Shown here: piece by piece, positions 63,597 through 64,000 of the stretch
Layout of the letters: each line of letters starts with the position of its first letter
How positions within the stretch are numbered: position 1 is the stretch's first letter
Assembly (NCBI RefSeq): GCF_000745015.1
Contig: NZ_JQNA01000002.1
Span: 3,472,001-3,536,000, forward strand
Reading direction: 5' to 3'
Source: Burkholderia sp. 9120
GTDB lineage: Bacteria > Pseudomonadota > Gammaproteobacteria > Burkholderiales > Burkholderiaceae
Length of the DNA stretch: 64,000 bases
Position numbers and translations under genes: made by a program
The notes under the pieces: model-generated
What the model saw: only the letters and a program-made list of their open reading frames with translations
Database searches by the model: none
Told to the model about the DNA's origin: nothing

Positions 63597-64000
63597 ATGC
63601 ACAAGATGTTGATGGCAGATGACATGCGCGGTTGTAAACGATTCTTCCCGCGGAGAATCGCGGGCGCTGCAGCCCGCGCGAATGGTTCGCGCGGCCGGGC
63701 TTTATCCGTATTGCTGGCGTTTCTGATCGGCGCGGTTTTCTGCTGCGGGCTTTTCTCTGCCGCGCCGGCGCAGGCCGGCGAGAAAATCCTGCGCGTACTG
63801 GCGTGGCCCGGTTATGCCGACGACGACGTGGTCAAGACCTTCGAGTCGCGCTACAAGGTCAAGGTGGAAGTGACGCTGGCCGATTCCGACGAAGCGTTGT
63901 GGACGCTGATGCACAGCAAGGACACGCCGCCGTTCGACGTGCTCGCCGCCAACACCGCTGAAATCCAGCGCTATACGCGCGCCAATCTGCTGGCGCCGCT
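63597..64000 (+). CDS. Extracellular solute-binding protein, PotF/PotD-like, partial
   Basis: The reading frame opens with several in-frame ATGs (63597, 63606, 63612, 63624) and stays open to the window edge, so the 3' part is missing. A basic start is followed by a hydrophobic stretch (ALSVLLAFLIGAVFCCGLF), an Ala-Gln-Ala cleavage region, then the mature start EKILRVLAWPGYADDDVVKT and FDVLAANTAEIQRY, typical of spermidine/putrescine or similar binding proteins. Substrate not decided by the part seen. Confidence 0.75.
   Translation, partial: MHKMLMADDMRGCKRFFPRRIAGAAARANGSRGRALSVLLAFLIGAVFCCGLFSAAPAQAGEKILRVLAWPGYADDDVVKTFESRYKVKVEVTLADSDEALWTLMHSKDTPPFDVLAANTAEIQRYTRANLLAP

Overview
The window looks like a chromosomal piece of a high-GC beta-proteobacterium of the Burkholderiaceae, most likely Paraburkholderia. 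The evidence is uniformly high GC, strong G/C third-position coding, a general porin of the Burkholderia type, a DUF4148 secreted protein, DUF2252 and Pr6Pr proteins, and perfect LexA boxes of the CTGT-N8-ACAG type. No rRNA, tRNA, insertion sequence, integrase or CRISPR array was seen. The last gene runs off the right edge.

Layout, left to right. 55-2670: end of an exopolysaccharide-type operon (glycosyltransferase, WecG/CpsF transferase, secreted polysaccharide lyase-like lipoprotein), followed by an antisense remnant of a LysE transporter. 2741-9926: housekeeping genes (lipoprotein, YigZ, LysE exporter, a LexA-controlled unknown protein, a DUF484-GGDEF cyclase, a second FtsI-type PBP, a TRIC channel). 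9927-10368: non-coding, with a candidate small RNA. 10369-11910: chemoreceptor. 12558-16539: a three-gene 2-aminoethylphosphonate pathway whose PEP mutase is fused to a nucleotidyltransferase. 16611-25413: PIG-L deacetylase, then a co-directional minus-strand block paoA-paoB-paoC-mocA-udgX, and a LysR regulator. 25593-30322: redox cluster (pirin, DoxX, pirin, aldo/keto reductase, LysR, F420-reductase-like protein).

30431-50445: motA-motB away from other flagellar genes, DUF2252, polysaccharide deacetylase, SDR, sirtuin, PPOX protein, DUF938 methyltransferase, Gnd, DUF4148, NlpD-like LytM protein, threonine aldolase, MFS pump and glycogen phosphorylase. 50660-64000: aspartyl-protease-like lipoprotein, small unknowns, GNAT, a LysR/SDR divergent pair, PadR with a SnoaL-like target and twin operators, nitronate monooxygenase, porin, and three periplasmic solute-binding proteins.

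The points most worth a second look are: (1) two perfect LexA boxes, one before a UdgX-type uracil-DNA-binding protein fused to DUF4130 and one before a 122-residue protein of unknown function; (2) the minimal phosphonate pathway with no visible acceptor enzyme; (3) an intrinsic terminator with no gene in front of it at 10250-10284; (4) gene fragments at 2633 and 50574; and (5) repeated short tandem duplications sitting on stop codons.
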